64,000 bases of DNA from Pseudoduganella lurida (GCF_007830455.1 NZ_VLLB01000005.1:372001-436000); one strand, 5' to 3'. Positions 44,209 to 53,702 are shown, counted from the first letter of the stretch. Notes: generated by a model from the sequence alone, not told the origin. Numbers and translations are program-made.

Positions 44209-45426
44209 TTAGGCCTTGTTGATGTACAGGAGCCAGTAGCGGGCCAGGTCGGCTTCGCCGGCGGTGCCCTTGACGGCTTTCAGTGCCGTCACGGCCTGCG
44301 CCTTCTTGCCGGCCTTGAACAGGGCGATACCGTAGTGCAGCTTCTGCTCTTCCGGACGACGGGCCGTGCCCAGCTTCATGCCCTGGTCCATCAGTGCAAT
44401 GCCCTTGTCGGCATTGCCGCCGGAGACCAGTGCGTAACCCATGTTGAACAGGCCGTCGGAATCCTTTTCCTTGATCAGCGTGGCTTCCTGGGTGGCCTGG
44501 TTGGCCGTGTTGTCGGCCTGCGTCTTGGTCGCCAGGTCCTTCAGGCGCTGGTGACGCGGCGCATCCGTGCCGGTGCCCAGCGCGCCGACCTTGTAGCCCT
44601 GGTCGATGATCTTGATGGCTTCCGGTGCGTTGCCGGCCTGCAGGGCCAGCTGGGCCATTTCCATGAACTCGGCCGGCTTCTTCAGCTGGTTCAGGGCCAG
44701 GCGCAGGCGCAGCACGTCCAGGTTCAGCGTGCGCGAGAAGCCAGGCTTGCCCTGTACGCGGTTCAGCAGGTCGGCCCAGTAGCTTTCCTTCGGATAGCTG
44801 CCGGCCAGCTTTTCCAGGGTGGCCACGTAACCGGCCTTGTCGTTCTGCTTGAGCTGGATGTTGGCCAGCATCTGCAGGCTTTCTTCCGACTGCTTGCCGT
44901 TCTTCAGCGCGGCGGCGGCTTCGTTGTAGCGGCCGCTGATGTAGTAGGTCTGCGTGAGCAGCTGCTGCATCGCCGTGTTGTTCGGATTGTCCTTCAGCAC
45001 GCCCTGGATGGCGGTGATGGCTTTCGGGTAGTCCTTGGCGCGGTAGTACATGCCGGCCAGGCCTTCGTTGAATTTCACTTTTTCGCTGGCCGGCGTGCGG
45101 CTCGAAGCGATCAGGGCCTCGAACGACTTGGCGGCCACGGCGGTGTCGCCAGCGGTGGCGGCGGCGGAGGCGCGCACGCGTTCGATCTGGTACTTCTCGA
45201 AATCGGTCTTGTTGCCGACATTGTCGGCGTCTTTCAATTTGGCCAGCGCTTCACGGGCTTTGCCGGCGCCGAGCAGGCGCTGGGCTTCCTGCAGGGGCTT
45301 GCCCACATCGGCGCGAACCGTGTCGGCGGCGTGCGCGGCGGACACCAGGCCAGCCAGCGGCGCGCCAGCGGTGAAACCGACGGCGGCCATCACCAGGCCG
45401 AGATGGGCGAGACGGAACTTGGACAT
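44209..45426 (-). CDS. Secreted tetratricopeptide repeat protein
   Basis: The 405-residue product has a signal peptide (LGLVMAAVGFTAGAPLAGLV, cleaved near AHA) and at least five TPR-like helix pairs, such as AGKAREALAKLKDADNVG, YYRAKDYPKAITAIQGVLKD and YYISGRYNEAAAALKNGKQS. No catalytic motif is seen; it is probably a periplasmic scaffold. It lies downstream of the TonB-ExbB-ExbD-ExbD operon on the same strand but is separated from it by a strong terminator, so any link to TonB function is positional. The ATG at 45426 gives the signal peptide its usual start; Met at 45453 is an alternative. Confidence 0.88.
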   Translation of the reverse strand: MSKFRLAHLGLVMAAVGFTAGAPLAGLVSAAHAADTVRADVGKPLQEAQRLLGAGKAREALAKLKDADNVGNKTDFEKYQIERVRASAAATAGDTAVAAKSFEALIASSRTPASEKVKFNEGLAGMYYRAKDYPKAITAIQGVLKDNPNNTAMQQLLTQTYYISGRYNEAAAALKNGKQSEESLQMLANIQLKQNDKAGYVATLEKLAGSYPKESYWADLLNRVQGKPGFSRTLNLDVLRLRLALNQLKKPAEFMEMAQLALQAGNAPEAIKIIDQGYKVGALGTGTDAPRHQRLKDLATKTQADNTANQATQEATLIKEKDSDGLFNMGYALVSGGNADKGIALMDQGMKLGTARRPEEQKLHYGIALFKAGKKAQAVTALKAVKGTAGEADLARYWLLYINKA

Positions 45427-45563
45427 ATGCGAGCTTCTTTCATTAAAAAACAAGAACAGGCAGCATAACCCGCCTATCGGGGAAAATAAAGGGCCGTACT
45501 CTTGAGTTCGTCCCTGCGGCTGTTCCAGCGTCGGGAAGGGGCGCGAAAAACGGTCGCCCTAAC

Positions 45564-45595
45564 AAAAATCGCGGTACCGAAGTACCGCGATTTTC
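45564..45595 (-). terminator. Terminator of the TonB-Exb operon
   Basis: A 13-bp perfect stem (AAAATCGCGGTAC / GTACCGCGATTTT) closes a tetraloop that reads TTCG on the minus strand, closed by C-G, the most stable type. An A tract and T tract flank it. It lies 41 bases beyond the exbD2 stop and works in both directions. Confidence 0.93.
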
Positions 45596-45635
45596 ATGTG
45601 TCGCCAGGACACCGGGCCATCACCAGCAATGCCTC

Positions 45636-46067
45636 TTACTGGAACTGCTCGTTGCCGACCAGGCCGATCTTCGTCACGCCCAGGCGCTGGGCCGAAGCCA
45701 TCACGCCTGCCACGGCCGCGTACTCGACCAGCTTGTTGGGACGCAGGTGCACTTCCGGCTGGTCAGCCTGTGCAGCCACGGCCATCAGCTTCTGTTCCAG
45801 GCTGGCGCGGTCCGGAATGGCAGCGCCATCCCACAGGATCGTGCCATCGAAGTCCACGTCGATCGTCACGACGACCGGTTCGGTCGTCGGTGGCGGCGGC
45901 GTGCCCACCGGCATGTTCAGGTTCACCGAGTGGTTGGCCTTCGGGATCGTAATAATCAGCATAATGATCAGCACCAGCATCACGTCGATGAGCGGTGTCA
46001 TGTTCATTTCCATCATTGGTTCCGGATCTGCAGCTGGGCCGCCTCCCGAACCGACATTCATACTCAT
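45636..46067 (-). CDS. exbD: ExbD/TolR-family biopolymer transport protein (second copy)
   Basis: The 143-residue inner-membrane protein has a short cytoplasmic N-terminus (MSMNVGSGGGPAADPEP), one transmembrane helix containing the essential Asp (MTPLIDVMLVLIIMLIITIP) and a periplasmic domain beginning VNLNMPVGTPPPPTTEPVVV. With ExbB and TonB it uses the proton gradient to energise outer-membrane receptors. It differs clearly from the first ExbD, so the two may form a heteromer. I chose the ATG at 46067, which has AAGGA upstream. It is last in the operon. Confidence 0.92.
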   Translation of the reverse strand: MSMNVGSGGGPAADPEPMMEMNMTPLIDVMLVLIIMLIITIPKANHSVNLNMPVGTPPPPTTEPVVVTIDVDFDGTILWDGAAIPDRASLEQKLMAVAAQADQPEVHLRPNKLVEYAAVAGVMASAQRLGVTKIGLVGNEQFQ

Positions 46068-46121
46068 GGGTGTGTTCCTTATAGAAGACTGCCCGGCCAA
46101 ACCGCTGGCCGGGCAGGTGCT

Positions 46122-46550
46122 TTACACCTTGTCAGGCGGTTCGGTAATGAAACCGACCTTCTGGATGCCAGCGCGCTGGGTGGTGAAGATGACGCGGCCG
46201 ATGGACTCGTACTTGGCTTCCTTGTCGCCACGCACATGCACTTCCGGCTGCGGCAGCTTGACCGCCTCGACCTTCAGAAAATCGAACAACTCATTCGTGT
46301 CCCGCATTTTCTTCTGATTCCAGTAGATGTCACCATCCTTGTTGACGACGATGTTGACATTTTCCGGCTTCGTCTGGATCGCCTGGTTGATCTCTTCCGG
46401 CAGAGCAATCTTCTGCAGTTTGAGAACGACCGGGCTGGTGATCAGGAAAATAATCAGCAGAACCAACATGATGTCCACGAGGGGCGTCGTATTGATCTCT
46501 GACATTACCTGGTCTTCACCTCCGCTATCGTTGCCTACGGACATCGACAT
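46122..46550 (-). CDS. exbD: ExbD/TolR-family biopolymer transport protein (first copy)
   Basis: The 142-residue ExbD starts MSMSVGNDSGGEDQVMSEIN, has the transmembrane helix with the proton-carrying Asp (TTPLVDIMLVLLIIFLITSP) and a periplasmic part including VNIVVNKDGDIYWNQKKMRD and VHVRGDKEAKYES. It begins 4 bases after the exbB stop, so it is co-translated. Two adjacent exbD genes are common in Xanthomonas-like and Burkholderiales TonB systems, where the second can be specific for certain receptors. Confidence 0.93.
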   Translation of the reverse strand: MSMSVGNDSGGEDQVMSEINTTPLVDIMLVLLIIFLITSPVVLKLQKIALPEEINQAIQTKPENVNIVVNKDGDIYWNQKKMRDTNELFDFLKVEAVKLPQPEVHVRGDKEAKYESIGRVIFTTQRAGIQKVGFITEPPDKV

Positions 46551-46554
46551 AGTA

Positions 46555-47490
46555 TTAGCCTACTTTTTTGGCAGTGCGAGCTGCGGAATCAGCGGTGGAC
46601 ATGGCGCCCGAGATCAGCACGGAGTGCACGTCAGCGGAGAACGAACGCACGTCTTCCATGACGGTCTTGTTACGACGCACCAGCCAGTTGTAACCCAGAA
46701 CGGCAGGAACTGCGACTGCCAGACCGAATGCCGTCATGATCAGTGCTTCACCGACCGGACCTGCAACCTTGTCGATCGACGCGTTACCGGTCATACCGAT
46801 GTTGGTCAGTGCACCGTAAATACCCCACACCGTACCGAACAGACCAATGAACGGTGCCGTGGAACCAACCGTTGCCAGGAACGACAGGCCGTCCTGCAGG
46901 CGCGATTGGACCTTGTCGACAGCGCGCTGGATGGCGCTCGTCACCCAGGTGGACAGATCGATCTGTTCCAGCAGGGCGCCGTCGTGGTGGGCGGTGGCTT
47001 TCGTGCCCGATTCGGCGATGAAGCGGAATGGCGAGCCTTCGGCCAGGGTGGTGGTGCCGGCGGCGATCGACGACGATTTCCAGAATTTAGCGGAAGCTTC
47101 TTTGGCTTGACGCATGATCTTCATCTGGTCGATCAGTTTGGTGATGATGATGTACCACGAGCCGATCGACATGATCGACATGATGACGATCGTGCCGCGG
47201 GCAACCCAGCCCGATTCCCACACTGCCTTGATGCCGAACGGGTTTTCCACTTCTTCTTTACCTGCAGGCGCGCCAGCTGCTGCTGGTGCTGCTGCGTCGG
47301 CTGCCGGGGCTACTGCTGCGTCGGCTGCCGGTGCTGCGGCCGCATCCGCTGCCGGCGCTGCTGCAGGTGCGTCAGCGGCTGCCGCGGCAGGAGCGTCGGC
47401 CATGGCCGGCGCGCTCACCAGGGCGGTTGCTGCGGTCACCGAGAACAGCACAGCGGCCAGTACAGCGGACAAACGGGTATTCTTAAACAT
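46555..47490 (-). CDS. exbB: ExbB/TolQ-type proton channel with Ala/Pro-rich leader
   Basis: The 311-residue ExbB-like protein has an N-terminal signal peptide (LAAVLFSVTAATALVSAPAM) and then a low-complexity DAPAAA/PAADAA stretch to about residue 75. The MotA/TolQ/ExbB core follows: a first helix around GTIVIMSIMSIGSWYIIITK, and the two C-terminal helices with VGSTAPFIGLFGTVWGIYGA and GEALIMTAFGLAVAVPAVLG. It forms the pentameric proton channel that drives TonB. The periplasmic Ala-rich extension is longer than in E. coli ExbB (244 residues). A GGAGG ribosome-binding site precedes the ATG. Confidence 0.93.
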   Translation of the reverse strand: MFKNTRLSAVLAAVLFSVTAATALVSAPAMADAPAAAAADAPAAAPAADAAAAPAADAAVAPAADAAAPAAAGAPAGKEEVENPFGIKAVWESGWVARGTIVIMSIMSIGSWYIIITKLIDQMKIMRQAKEASAKFWKSSSIAAGTTTLAEGSPFRFIAESGTKATAHHDGALLEQIDLSTWVTSAIQRAVDKVQSRLQDGLSFLATVGSTAPFIGLFGTVWGIYGALTNIGMTGNASIDKVAGPVGEALIMTAFGLAVAVPAVLGYNWLVRRNKTVMEDVRSFSADVHSVLISGAMSTADSAARTAKKVG

Positions 47491-47571
47491 GCTTCCTCCA
47501 AATTGATAAAAGATCAGTTCGCTGAACGTAACGACAACGAATATTACTAGATGAGACGATGCTGTCTCGGG

Positions 47572-48240
47572 TTATTCCAGCGTCCAGACGTATTGCATTT
47601 GCATCCACGCTTGTTCCGGCTTGCCGTCAACCATGGTCGGCTTGAACTTGCACTTGCCGATACCATTCACCGCAGCTTTATCGAGATCCCTAAAGCCACT
47701 GGATTTCACAATCTTGGAGTCGGCCACGCGACCGTCGACCCCAATCAGGAACGATAAGGTTACCGTACCCGTTTCTTCGTTACGCAGCGACGACTTCGGC
47801 CATTCCGGCTTGGCGCAGGTGCTGAAATCAGCCACTGCGGCAACACGGACGGACTGGGCCGGAGGCGCAGGCGGTGCTGGCGGCGCTGGCGGTGCCGGCG
47901 GTGCCGGTTTTGCCAGTTCGTTCGTCGCCGGCTTCTGGTTCGTCGCGTTCTGGATGACGTTCTGCGGCGGCGGCGGTTGCTGCACGTTGACTTCAACCGG
48001 CGGAATGAACGGCGGTGGTGGTGCCTTCATTTCCGGAGGTGGCGGCGGCGGTGGCAGTTCCTGCGGCGGAGGTGGGGCGACCTCTTCGATGATCTTGGTC
48101 TCCACCGGCTCGATCATCTTGTTGATCATCTTCTTGCCCAGGCCGGAGACGATCCCGTAAGCAGCCAAAATGTGCAAGGCCACTACTACCACGATGCCGG
48201 TATAGTTCTTTTTGACCTTCCCGTTATCACTAAAATTCAT
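47572..48240 (-). CDS. tonB: TonB family energy transducer
   Basis: The 222-residue protein has a short cytoplasmic start, a single transmembrane helix (TGIVVVVALHILAAYGIVSG), a long proline-rich periplasmic linker (PPPPQELPPPPPPPEMKAPP, later AP-rich repeats) and the C-terminal TonB domain (TVTLSFLIGVDGRVADSKIV, then the YVWTLE end). It transmits energy from ExbBD to outer-membrane receptors such as the one at 25-27 kb. I chose the ATG at 48240 (MNFSDNGK). It is the first gene of tonB-exbB-exbD-exbD. Confidence 0.94.
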   Translation of the reverse strand: MNFSDNGKVKKNYTGIVVVVALHILAAYGIVSGLGKKMINKMIEPVETKIIEEVAPPPPQELPPPPPPPEMKAPPPPFIPPVEVNVQQPPPPQNVIQNATNQKPATNELAKPAPPAPPAPPAPPAPPAQSVRVAAVADFSTCAKPEWPKSSLRNEETGTVTLSFLIGVDGRVADSKIVKSSGFRDLDKAAVNGIGKCKFKPTMVDGKPEQAWMQMQYVWTLE

Positions 48241-48806
48241 GCCTGCTTTCTCCAATACCTACTCTACTTAAACCCCAAAAATGGCGACACAAAGCTACAG
48301 CCGCATCCGGGACGTCGGCGAATTATACATACGAATTCTTCATTTTTGCATAGAATTTTGACCTCGAAAAACCGGTTAAATTTCATGCGCTTAGCCGCAT
48401 CTACGCACCGTTCCGGCGCCCATTGTGGGGCATCGGGCGCTACGGTTGTGCAGGCAGTGCGGGCACTGCAAGGAAGTTTTTCGATCGCCATCCAAAACTG
48501 AATTTTCTAAGTGCTAGACCCCCTATTGCTAAAATAAATTTGGTATCGGCACCTTGTTTTTTCAAAACGTGGCCACCATACCTCCCCCGGTCCAGTATAT
48601 GCAATTTACGTGCGCGGTGGCGCGCGGGCCTGTAAAAAGTATCTCCTTGAAACTTCACTACAAGTCATGGGCGGCGACAGCGAGCTGGTCGGGCCGGCTC
48701 ACAGGTGGTCAGACCAATAATGAACTGCCTGTGGAGAGGGTTTCAATCAGAAAGTTGATTGTTTGGACGAGCCGCGGCCCTGGCGCCAGCGCCGGGGCCG
48801 TTCTCC
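48241..48806. other. Intergenic region upstream of tonB, downstream of spoVR
   Basis: These 566 bases hold no gene I can support and are more AT-rich than their surroundings. A minus-strand TATAAT (48327-48322) could be the -10 box of the tonB promoter, with a poor -35. A perfect palindrome GCAGTGC-GG-GCACTGC (48454-48469) could be an operator. A GC-rich hairpin near 48774-48799 follows spoVR but has no T-run. Confidence 0.45.
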
Positions 48807-50348
48807 TCAGATGAAGCGGCCGCGCTTCTCGCGCTTGCACTCGAGGGTGCTGATCAGCTTGCCCTCCGGCGAGACGGTATCGAGATGCACGTCGAAGCCC
48901 CACAGGCGCGCCACGTGTTTGAGTACCTCGTGGGCCTGCTGGTTCAATGGGCGGCGGTTGAACTGCGTATGCCGCAGGGTGAGGGCGCGGTCGTCCCGCG
49001 TGTTGACGGACCAGACCTGGATGTTCGGTTCGCGGTTGCCCAGGTTGTACTGGTCCGCCAGCTGCTGGCGCACGTAGCGGTAGCCCATCTCGTCGTGGAT
49101 GGCCGAGACGGACAGTTTTTCGTTACGGTCATCGTCCAGGACAGCGAAGAAGTGGAACTCGCGGATCAGCCGCGGCGACAGGTACTGGGCGATGAAGCTC
49201 TCGTCCTTGAAGTTGCGCATTGCGAAGTCGAGCGTCTTCTTCCAGTCGCTGCCGGCGATGTCGGGGAACCATTCGCGGTCCTCGGCCGTGGGGTTCTCGC
49301 AGATGCGGCGGATGTCCGTCATCATCGCGAACCCAAGGGCATACGGATTGATGCCGTTGTAATAGGGACTGTGCACGGGCGGCTGGTACACCACGTTCGT
49401 GTGGCTCTTCAGGAATTCCATCATGAAGCCGTCGCCGATCACGCCTTCGTCATACAGCTGGTTCAGGATCGTGTAGTGCCAGAACGTGGCCCAGCCTTCG
49501 TTCATCACCTGGGTCTGGCGCTGCGGATAGAAGTACTGCGAGATCTTGCGCACGATGCGCACCAGCTCGCGCTGCCAAGGTTCCAGCAGCGGCGCATACT
49601 TTTCGATGAAGTACAGCAGGTTCTCTTCCGGCTCGACGGGGAAGCGGGCAGGGGCCTGGGCCACGGCCTCTTCTTCCGCGCGCTTCGGCACCGTGCGCCA
49701 CAATTCGTTGAGCTGCGACTGCAGGTAATCCTCGCGCTCGCGCTGGCGGTGCTTCTCCTGGGCCAGCGACAGCTTGGCCGGCCGTTTGTAGCGGTCCACG
49801 CCGTAGTGCTGGATCGCATGGCAGGAATCGAGCAGCAGCTCGACGGCATCGATGCCGTGCCGCTGCTCGCATTCGGCGATATAGTTTTTCGCGAACACCA
49901 TGTAGTCGACGATCGCCTCGGCATCCGTCCAGGTGCGGAACAGGTAGTTCCCCTTGAAGAAGGAGTTGTGGCCATAGGCCGCATGGGCGATCACCAGCGC
50001 CTGCATCGTCAGGCTGTTTTCCTCCATCAGGTAGGCGATGCAGGGATTGCTGTTGATGACGATCTCGTAGGCCAGCCCCATCTGGCCGCGCTTGTAGCCC
50101 TTCTCGGTGGCGAGGAAGTGCTTGCCGAACGACCAGTGGTTGTACGAGACGGGCATGCCGACGGAAGTGTAGGCATCCATCATCTGCTCGGCCGAGATGA
50201 TTTCCAGCTGGTTCGGATAGGTGTCGAGGCCGAAGCTCTCGGCCACGCGGCGGATTTCCTCGTGGGCCTGCTCGATCAGCTCGAAGGTCCACTCCGACTG
50301 CTCCGGCAGCGCACGGGGATGCGGCGGTCGTTTCGTCATCTGGTTCAT
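48807..50348 (-). CDS. SpoVR family protein
   Basis: The 513-residue cytosolic protein belongs to the SpoVR/YcgB family: EWTFELIEQAHEEIRRVAES at the start, SYNHWSFGKHFLATEKGYKR, MEENSLTMQALVIAHAAYGH and HNSFFKGNYLFRTWTDAEAI, with many conserved His and acidic residues that suggest metal binding. The biochemical role is unknown. It is the third gene of the prkA-yeaH-spoVR triad, which in other bacteria is expressed in stationary phase, nitrogen starvation or other stress. The start overlaps the yeaH stop by one base (TAATG). Confidence 0.93.
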   Translation of the reverse strand: MNQMTKRPPHPRALPEQSEWTFELIEQAHEEIRRVAESFGLDTYPNQLEIISAEQMMDAYTSVGMPVSYNHWSFGKHFLATEKGYKRGQMGLAYEIVINSNPCIAYLMEENSLTMQALVIAHAAYGHNSFFKGNYLFRTWTDAEAIVDYMVFAKNYIAECEQRHGIDAVELLLDSCHAIQHYGVDRYKRPAKLSLAQEKHRQREREDYLQSQLNELWRTVPKRAEEEAVAQAPARFPVEPEENLLYFIEKYAPLLEPWQRELVRIVRKISQYFYPQRQTQVMNEGWATFWHYTILNQLYDEGVIGDGFMMEFLKSHTNVVYQPPVHSPYYNGINPYALGFAMMTDIRRICENPTAEDREWFPDIAGSDWKKTLDFAMRNFKDESFIAQYLSPRLIREFHFFAVLDDDRNEKLSVSAIHDEMGYRYVRQQLADQYNLGNREPNIQVWSVNTRDDRALTLRHTQFNRRPLNQQAHEVLKHVARLWGFDVHLDTVSPEGKLISTLECKREKRGRFI

Positions 50349-51616
50349 TATTTCGGCTGCTTCTTGAACAGTTCACGGAACACCGGATAGATGTCGGCCG
50401 GCGTGACTATCTTCTGCATGGCGAAGTGCTGGTGGTGATCGGGCACCTGCGCATACTGTTCCCACAGGTTCTGCGCCGGGCCATCGGTGATCTCCACGTA
50501 CGTGTAGTACTGCACCTTCGGCATGATGGTGTTGGTGAGCAGCTGGCGGCACAGCACCGAGTCGTTGTCCCAGTTGTCGCCGTCGGACGCCTGGGCCACG
50601 TAGCTGTTCCACTGGCCCGCGCCATAGCGCTCGTCGATGATCTTGTTCAGCAGGTTCAGCGCGGACGACACGACGGTGCCGCCCGACTCGCGCGAGTGGA
50701 AGAACTCGTGCTCGTCGACCTCGGCCGCGGCCGTGTGGTGGCGGATGAAGACGACCTCGATCTTGTCGTACACGCGCTTGAGGAACAGGTACAGCAGGAT
50801 GAAGAAGCGCTTGGCCGTGTCCTTGCGGCCCTCGTCCATCGAGCCGGACACATCCATGATGCAGAACATCACGGCCTGCGTCATCGGTTTCGGGATCTTG
50901 ATGCGGTTGCTGTAGCGCAGGTCGAACGGGTCGATGTAGGGGATGGCCAGCAGGCGTGTGTGCAGCGCGTGGATCTTCTTCTTCAGCTCGACGACGTGGT
51001 GATCGTCCAGCGGCGCGCCGTCCAGCAGCAGCGCCTCCAGTTCCTGCTCGGCCTCGGCCAGCGCCTTGCGCGACGAGCCGCCGACGGCGATGCGCCGCCC
51101 CAGCGCACCGCGCAGCGAGCGCAGCACGTGGATATTGCTGGGCGTGCCCGACACCGTGTAGCCGGCGCGCTGGCTCTTGAAGTCGGTGGTGGCGGTGAGC
51201 TGGGTCTTGACGAGGTTGGGCAGTTCCAGGTCTTCGAAGAAGTAGTTCATGAATTCTTCGCGCGACAGTTCGAAGATGAAGTCGTCCTCGCTCGTCTGGT
51301 CGCTGTTGCCGGCCTTGCCGCGGCCGCCACCGCCGCCGCCTTTCGGCCGGGCGATCTGGTCGCCCTTGGCGTATTCCTGGTTGCCGGGATTGACGACTTC
51401 CCACACGCCGCCATGGGCATGGCCGAAGCTCGGCTCGTTCACGTCCTTGACGGGAATCGAGACCTTCTCGCCATTTTCGATGTCGGTGATGGAACGGCCC
51501 TTGATGGCGCGCCCGACCGCGTCCTTGATCTGGGCCTTGTAGCGCCGCAGGAACCGTTCGCGGTTGACCGCGGACTTGTTTTTGCCCTGCAAACGACGGT
51601 CGATAAGGTAAGCCAT
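50348..51616 (-). CDS. YeaH/YhbH family protein (DUF444)
   Basis: The 422-residue protein starts AYLIDRRLQGKNKSAVNRER and has a C-terminal von Willebrand factor A-like domain with the metal site DVSGSM in MFCIMDVSGSMDEGRKDTAK. An acidic and Gly/Arg-rich linker (RPKGGGGGGRGKAG) lies near residue 100. In other bacteria it works with the PrkA/YeaG kinase, and may be one of its partners. The gene is between prkA and spoVR, and couples to spoVR by a one-base overlap. The exact molecular role is unknown. Confidence 0.93.
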   Translation of the reverse strand: MAYLIDRRLQGKNKSAVNRERFLRRYKAQIKDAVGRAIKGRSITDIENGEKVSIPVKDVNEPSFGHAHGGVWEVVNPGNQEYAKGDQIARPKGGGGGGRGKAGNSDQTSEDDFIFELSREEFMNYFFEDLELPNLVKTQLTATTDFKSQRAGYTVSGTPSNIHVLRSLRGALGRRIAVGGSSRKALAEAEQELEALLLDGAPLDDHHVVELKKKIHALHTRLLAIPYIDPFDLRYSNRIKIPKPMTQAVMFCIMDVSGSMDEGRKDTAKRFFILLYLFLKRVYDKIEVVFIRHHTAAAEVDEHEFFHSRESGGTVVSSALNLLNKIIDERYGAGQWNSYVAQASDGDNWDNDSVLCRQLLTNTIMPKVQYYTYVEITDGPAQNLWEQYAQVPDHHQHFAMQKIVTPADIYPVFRELFKKQPK

Positions 51617-51779
51617 ATCACTCCTGCTGCCTGGAACGCGGCCGGCCCGCCAGGCGCGGCGTGTTCCCTTTGCAATGAATCCGGCGCCGCGGCCGGGTGG
51701 CAGGCTTCACAGGCCTGCACGGCCGCCGCTTTCACGGAGTAAGTCTCATTAGGTACATCTTCATTATGCACCGCTTACG

Positions 51780-53702
51780 TCACGAGGACTTCCGCACGCG
51801 CAGATACCATTCGCACAGCAGCCGCACCTGCTTGGCGGTGTAGCCTTTTTCCACCATGCGCGCCACGAAGTCGGCATGCTTGTTGGCATCCTCGGCCGAT
51901 GCCTTCGCATTGAAGGAGATGACCGGCAGCAGCTCTTCCGTGTTGGAGAACATCTTCTTCTCGATCACCGTGCGGAACTTCTCGTACGAGGTCCAGGCCG
52001 GATTCTTGCCGCCGTTGTTGGCGCGCGCACGCAGGCCGAAATTGACGATCTCGTTGCGGAAGTCCTTCGGATTGCTGATGCCGGCCGGCTTCTCGATCTT
52101 CTCCAGCTCGGCATTGAGCGACTCGCGGTCGAAACTCTCGCCCGTGTCCGGATCGCGGTATTCCTGGTCCTGGATCCAGAAGTCGGCAAACGTCACGTAG
52201 CGGTCGAAGATGTTCTGGCCGTACTCGGAATAGCTCTCCAGGTAGGCCGTCTGGATTTCCTTGCCGATGAAGTCCACGTAGCGCTGCGCCAGGTGTTCCT
52301 TGATGTACGAAAAATACTTCTGCTCCGTCTCCGGCGGGAACTGCTCGCGCTCGACCTGCTGCTCGAGCACGTACAGCAGGTGCACGGGATTGGCGGCCAC
52401 CTCGGTCGAGTCGAAGTTGAACACCTTCGACAGGATCTTGAACGCGAAGCGGGTCGACAGCCCGTTCATCCCTTCGTCCACGCCCGCGTAATCGACGTAT
52501 TCGTGGATCGACTTCGCCTTCGGATCCGTGTCCTTCAGGTTCTCGCCATCGTAGACCAGCATCTTCGAGAAGATCGACGAGTTCTCCGGCTCCTTCAGCC
52601 GCGACAGAATGGCGAACTGCGACATCATGCGCAGCGTGCCCGGCGCGCAGGGCGCCTCGGCCAGCGACGAGTTGCGCAGCAGCTTGTCGTAGATCTTGAT
52701 CTCGTCCGACACGCGCAGGCAGTACGGCACCTTGACGATGTAGATCCGGTCCAGGAAGGCCTCGTTGTTGCGGTTGTTGCGGAAGCTCTTCCATTCCGAT
52801 TCGTTCGAGTGGGCCAGCACCACGCCGTCGAACGGGATCGCGCCGAAGCCCTCGGTGCCCTTGTAGTTGCCTTCCTGCGTGGCGGTCAGCAGCGGGTGCA
52901 GCACCTTGATGGGGGCCTTGAACATCTCCACGAATTCCATCAGGCCCTGGTTGGCCAGGCACAGGCCGCCGGAGTAGCTGTAGGCGTCCGGATCGTCCTG
53001 CGCGTAGTCCTCCAGCTTGCGGATGTCGACCTTGCCGACCAGCGAGGAGATGTCCTGGTTGTTCTCGTCGCCCGGTTCGGTCTTCGAGATGGCGACCTGC
53101 TTGAGCACGGAGGGGTAGCGCTTGACGACGCGGAACTGGTTGATGTCGCCGTTGAACTCGTGCAGCCGCTTCACCGCCCACGGACTGGGGATGCTGCGCA
53201 GGTAGCGGCGCGGGATGCCGTAGTCCTCCTCGAGGATCACGCCGTCTTCCGCCTCGTTGAACAGCCCCAGCGGCGATTCGTTGACGGGCGAACCCTTGAT
53301 GCAGTAGAACGGCACCTGTTCCATCAGCGATTTGAGCTTTTCCGCGATCGACGACTTGCCGCCGCCGACCGGTCCCAGCAGATACAGGATCTGCTTGCGT
53401 TCCTCGAGGCCCTGCGCGGCGTGGCGGAAATAGGACACGACCTGCTCGATCACTTCCTCCATGCCGTAGAACTCGCGGAAGGCGGGATAGATCTTGATGA
53501 CCTTGTTCGCGAAGATGCGCGACAGCCGGGTGTCGTTGCGCGTATCGACCAGCATCGGTTCGCCGATCGCGGCCAGCATGCGCTCCGCCGCCGACGCGTA
53601 GGTCAGGTGATCCTTCTTGCAAAGCTGGAGATAGTCGGAGAGGGACATCTCCTCTTCCTTGGTGCGCTCGTACCGGGCTGCGTAGTTGTCAAAGATCGTC
53701 AT
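51780..53702 (-). CDS. prkA: PrkA-family serine protein kinase (YeaG)
   Basis: The 640-residue protein has an AAA+ domain with Walker A LLGPVGGGKSSIAEKLKSLM and the PrkA N-terminal region (EEEMSLSDYLQLCKKDHLTY), then the C-terminal kinase-like half (for example FRNEIVNFGLRARANNGGKN). PrkA/YeaG was described as a serine kinase that adjusts metabolism during starvation, and some members have been shown to act as AAA+ proteases, so the activity should be left open. It heads prkA-yeaH-spoVR. No confident promoter was found in the 618-base upstream gap. Confidence 0.94.
   Translation of the reverse strand: MTIFDNYAARYERTKEEEMSLSDYLQLCKKDHLTYASAAERMLAAIGEPMLVDTRNDTRLSRIFANKVIKIYPAFREFYGMEEVIEQVVSYFRHAAQGLEERKQILYLLGPVGGGKSSIAEKLKSLMEQVPFYCIKGSPVNESPLGLFNEAEDGVILEEDYGIPRRYLRSIPSPWAVKRLHEFNGDINQFRVVKRYPSVLKQVAISKTEPGDENNQDISSLVGKVDIRKLEDYAQDDPDAYSYSGGLCLANQGLMEFVEMFKAPIKVLHPLLTATQEGNYKGTEGFGAIPFDGVVLAHSNESEWKSFRNNRNNEAFLDRIYIVKVPYCLRVSDEIKIYDKLLRNSSLAEAPCAPGTLRMMSQFAILSRLKEPENSSIFSKMLVYDGENLKDTDPKAKSIHEYVDYAGVDEGMNGLSTRFAFKILSKVFNFDSTEVAANPVHLLYVLEQQVEREQFPPETEQKYFSYIKEHLAQRYVDFIGKEIQTAYLESYSEYGQNIFDRYVTFADFWIQDQEYRDPDTGESFDRESLNAELEKIEKPAGISNPKDFRNEIVNFGLRARANNGGKNPAWTSYEKFRTVIEKKMFSNTEELLPVISFNAKASAEDANKHADFVARMVEKGYTAKQVRLLCEWYLRVRKSS

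Noticed and set aside
48770..48800. Terminator after spoVR
   Set aside because: The GC-rich hairpin GGCCC/GGGCC has no T-run on the minus strand, so intrinsic termination is not supported.
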